NCBI GenBank assembly: GCA_021464525.1
Contig: JADRCO010000391.1
Location: 1 to 34,842, forward strand
DNA length: 34,842 bases
Source of the DNA: Rhizophagus sp. LPA8_4_AMF
Lineage: Eukaryota; Glomeromycota; Glomeromycetes; Glomerales; Glomeraceae
Direction of reading: 5' to 3'
The notes under the pieces are model-generated. The model saw only the letters and a list, made by a program, of their open reading frames with translations. It ran no database searches and was not told the DNA's origin. Positions 31,616 to 34,842 of this stretch are shown here, piece by piece. The position numbers and the translations under genes were made by a program. How positions within the stretch are numbered: position 1 is the first letter of the stretch; each line of letters starts with the position of its first letter.

Positions 31616-32992
31616 TATGGCAAAATCAAATTTTTTAAAAAAAAGAATGCAATACTATGCTTGTCATTTCATTTGATAATTGCGAGGCATGAAAATATTT
31701 TGTTATAAATATTCTGTCATATTCCAACTGAAGTAAGTTGTTTTCCTCCATTCTAAGTTAGCAGAAAAATTAAAATGTAAAAGGAAAAGGAAAATTAAAA
31801 ATCAAAAAAAAATGAATAAAAGTAGTTAAAAGTAAAGGAAAAGGGGGAGTAAGTGTTGAAAAAGAGTGTGGGAAAAGCGAAGAATTTGATCAGTATAAAT
31901 TTACTGATTGATGTAAATTACGAATAAATCATGTAATACAAAATAGCTTGTATGACGTGATAAATAATATAATTTTTAATATTACCATATGGTAATAATA
32001 AATAACTATTATCACCACATCGTATTTTTCCTAAAAAATAACGTGTATCTATATAACTAAAAATATGTCTGACGTTTAGAATAGCATCCGTATAGATAAT
32101 TTAAATTGTGCAACATGGAAACGCGTGATATCAGTCATGTGTATGTCCTGATATGCTAACGAAAGTTTGACTTTTTAATCAACGTTAACTTTTTTTAAAA
32201 AATCCTAAAATTTTTGTTTTAATATCTACATTTTTTTTTTGTCTTTGGTTCTTTGGTTCAATAATTTTCTATAATCACTTTTTTTTTTATTTTTTCGGAA
32301 TTTTGTCGAATAATTATTAATAATTAATTAACGCCAATAAAAAAGACTTTTTTTGCTATTATTTTAACTTTTTTATTAATAAGTTGTATTAAATTTTTGC
32401 TACATAAAATAATAAAATATTTAATTACAGTATATTGATTATAAATCATAAATCAGATATGTTTCTTCTAATGCGGCTGCCATACTTCAGTTCTTTCGTA
32501 TATTATACATCAATTATTCTATAAATATAATGTGAAGTATTGTTAATGATTTAATCCAAATGATTTCTTTTAAAGAAATATTTGAAGTTGAGATGTCTGA
32601 ACAACGTAAAAGATTATGTAAAGAAAGATAAGCCTGTAGTAGAAAAAGGAAAAGGGCCATGGATATAAATTTTATGAGCATATTAGTATAATTAAACCTG
32701 TTGCAACGCAACAGGCTACAGCTAGTAAAACAAAGAAAAAAGATTCATTGGGCTGGTATTTATTTTCATAATAATTGAAAGAATTTTATTTATTTATTTA
32801 TTTATTTTTAATTGTTGTAATTTTACTTCATAGTTCCCGTATGTTATGAGAATTTTTTTTTTGAATGAATGAATGAAATTTCTTATAATTTAGAAATAGA
32901 AAGTATACAATATACAGTACATGTCAAAGATTTGATAGGAAATGTAGATTTAGATTCATCGAAATTTGATTTCTAGAATAAATAGATTTTAT

Positions 32993-33150
32993 CCCATCGG
33001 TATTATGTATACACCGATGGGTTTTTTGTAAATTACTCCCACGGAGTCCCACCGGTATAAAAAATGTACTGTATATAAAGTATAAAATCCATCGGTTTAT
33101 ACGTCATACACAATGGTATCTAATAAATACTCCATATGCACCGATGCTCC
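32993..33150. repeat. Cluster of inverted CATCGGT/ACCGATG words
   Basis: CCCATCGGT (32993-33001) mirrors ACCGATGGG (33013-33021) with an 11-base loop, followed by a T run. CCATCGGTTTATA (about 33088) and GCACCGATGC (about 33139) repeat the word. Probably the ends of one or more small inverted-repeat elements. Confidence 0.55.
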
Positions 33151-33789
33151 CCTCCCTTCGGAATAACATGTTATATATTTCGCGGGCAAATTTTTCTAAT
33201 ATATCACCGCAAAAAGAGTAAATATTTATGAACATAATAAGAGAACAAATAAATAAAATAAATTTTAACTTACCATATTTGTAGAGTACAAAAAGAGTAC
33301 AACATTATCAAAATCAATAGGATCTATTTTCTATTCTACGATAATTGCGTAGGGAGAAACACAAAAACAAAATTTTTTTAAATATTGAAACCGTCGCTTA
33401 CATATAAACAATACTGTGTGTGTCTGCCCGCAAATAGTTTACGATCATTTTTTAAAATTACGAATTATATTAAAAGCTTGTGATAACAAATAAACAATGA
33501 AATAAAATCTTAAACACACAATAGGCAGTGTAATATCATGTTAACATGCATTTGAAATTTAAAAATTATGTTAGAATCCAGCGTATCAAGTATTTGAAAG
33601 ATTAAAACAAAGAATTGTATGTGATATACATAGAGAATTTTGGCATAAAATATAAAGGTATACTTAGCCAAATTTGGAAAAATCCAATGTATGTTTTTTT
33701 TGATATAACTGATATGGAATCAAATCCAATTTATAAAATATCGCGACTTTACTAATAAAATCCGGTAATATCGTGATTGATTTCGTTAA

Positions 33790-33840
33790 TATGACAGATT
33801 TGGTTCCAGAAGAAAAATCTGAAATAGCACCAAATCTGGT
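33790..33840. repeat. Short hairpin-capable inverted repeat
   Basis: CAGATTTGGT mirrors ACCAAATCTG within 36 bp. CCAAATTTGG and ATGGAATCAAATCC to the left (33675-33730) look like related words, so this may be a small element. No gene visible around it. Confidence 0.4.
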
Positions 33841-34257
33841 TTATCGATCCAATTTACCGTGAATTACCAGAAAAATTATACGTTAGTATTATTTATACAA
33901 ATTCGTGATAATATGAACACATGATCCAATTTTGATACAAAATTTTGTTACACGATGCAGGGGCGTCAAGTTTAAAAAGCGTAATTTTGAAAATTTGAAA
34001 CTATAAATTAAATAAGTTATAATAAATTTTGCGACAAGTCAATTCCAAAATTCTCTTTGATGAATGTTAGGAGATTGTTATATAAATATATTGTATATCT
34101 TATTTAAAAAATTGTGTCGTTATTACATTATTGAAAATAATAATTAAAATGAAAAACTCTTAAGTCTCATAAATTGTTTAATACATAAAGTAAAAATCTT
34201 GTAGTTTAAAGCATACTGATTGTTTAAACTTATCTGGTTTATTTTTACAATACTAAA

Positions 34258-34479
34258 ATTATTAAAATTCTCTTTCTCTAACAGCTTGAAGAATATTATT
34301 TTTCAAATTTTAGTCAATTTCTTTCTTAATAGCTTGAAGCATTTCATCTTTAATAATTTAATTAAACCCTATCATTATTATCATAATTATAATTACCATT
34401 AGCTGCTTCTGAAGCTGGAATTATTGGTTCTGGTTTGTTGTATTTTCATTATTTCTAGGTATTTGAGTAATTCCTTCTT
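34258..34479 (-). pseudogene. Kelch relic 3: decayed A-type cytoplasmic tail, cut by an inverted-repeat element
   Basis: The minus strand matches the gene A tail. Pieces are Ile-Pro-Arg-Asn-Asn-Glu-Asn-Thr-Thr-Asn, then Glu-Pro-Ile-Ile-Pro-Ala, then Lys-Asp-Glu-Met-Leu-Gln-Ala-Ile-Lys-Lys-Glu-Ile and Leu-Gln-Ala-Val-Arg. They lie in shifted frames with stops. It is the only other copy here with the long coiled-coil end, so A-type tails were not unique. Homology to kelch 3' flanks continues below it (about 34080-34257). At 34480 it meets an inverted-repeat element. Confidence 0.75.
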
Positions 34480-34724
34480 GGCGGATTTATGAAATACCAC
34501 AAAATTTGTCCGTCATGTAAAATTAAATAAAAATTTGGTGACTAAAATACTGTTAAATATTTATTTTAAGTCCCCAAAATTATTGGTGAATGATCCCAAA
34601 AACTTTTTTTGTACCCCAAATCTTGCGTCTCAGGGAAAAAGCTTAATTGATATCACATATCTGTAAGTCAATTTTAATTACCGATGGCGCAGCAGGGATT
34701 TTTGCCAAACTTCATAAATCCGCC
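34480..34724. mobile_element. 245-bp inverted-repeat element interrupting kelch relic 3
   Basis: GGCGGATTTATGAA (34480-34493) is an exact mirror of TTCATAAATCCGCC (34711-34724). The preceding TTCCTTCTT belongs to the kelch tail, and the GCAATGATTA after it may resume that tail (compare TTCTTGCTCATTATTA in gene A). No clear target duplication. Confidence 0.65.
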
Positions 34725-34842
34725 GCAATGATTAACAAGCATCTTTTTTAAATAAACTGCTTATTTTAACGACTTCTTTGCAAAAATCTCGAATTTTGGT
34801 ATTAGCATTATAATATGCTAAATTTATTAACAATTAGCCATA

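Larger units (their letters stand above)
31406..34257. other. Spacer with inverted repeats and a kelch-type flank
   Basis: No intact gene. Weak protein-like pieces on the plus strand at 32540-32630 and 32692-32769 are too short to name. 33470-33560 matches 10110-10190 (GCAGTGTAATATC, TTAACATGCATTT), a block otherwise found upstream of kelch genes. (ATTT)n at 32786-32812. Confidence 0.5.

Noticed and set aside
34680-34700. GATGGCGCAGCAGGG, which looks at first like a tRNA arm
   Set aside because: It is inside the 245-bp inverted-repeat element. No cloverleaf could be drawn around it.

Overview
The window looks like nuclear DNA of an arbuscular mycorrhizal fungus (Glomeromycotina, Rhizophagus-like). 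It is very AT-rich, genes are sparse, coding genes have short GT-AG introns of 61-96 bp, and small inverted-repeat elements and gene relics are common. The two kinds of intact gene, secreted kelch-repeat membrane proteins and F-box/LRR-type proteins, are both hugely expanded in those fungi. The assignment rests on gene style, not on a search.

Layout: 1-6.5 kb has no intact gene, only inverted-repeat elements (3459-3935, 4896-5044) and a decayed 5' end of a kelch gene (4724-4858). 6.5-23 kb is an array of three intact kelch genes, all on the minus strand: A (6552-8958, 642 aa), B (12207-14050, 486 aa) and C (21020-22775, 468 aa). Each has six exons with identical intron positions and phases, a signal peptide, a six-bladed kelch ectodomain, a Pro/Ser stalk, one membrane segment and a short Asn-rich cytoplasmic tail. 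Their promoters share ordered sequence blocks, and B and C sit in duplicated segments that also share kilobases of flank. A G+C-richer segment of about 2.7 kb (about 14.23-16.94 kb), carrying a broken gene of an uncharacterised family, lies inside the 5' flank of B; the C copy of that flank lacks it. A mini-transposon enlarges intron 2 of gene A.

23-28 kb holds AT-rich spacer, a broken unrecognised gene (about 25.5-26.1 kb), and a 5'-truncated pogo/Tigger-type transposon on the minus strand (26122-27419) whose end lies against that relic. 27981-29393 (+) is an intact single-exon F-box-type gene. 29.4-34.8 kb has no intact gene. It holds kelch relics (31285-31405, 34258-34479, the latter cut by an inverted-repeat element), a possible relic near 29.8 kb, and several inverted-repeat structures.

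No rRNA, tRNA, CRISPR array or replication origin was recognised. The intact genes suggest cell-surface sensing or binding (kelch) and ubiquitin-ligase substrate selection (F-box). No functional link between the two is visible beyond proximity.
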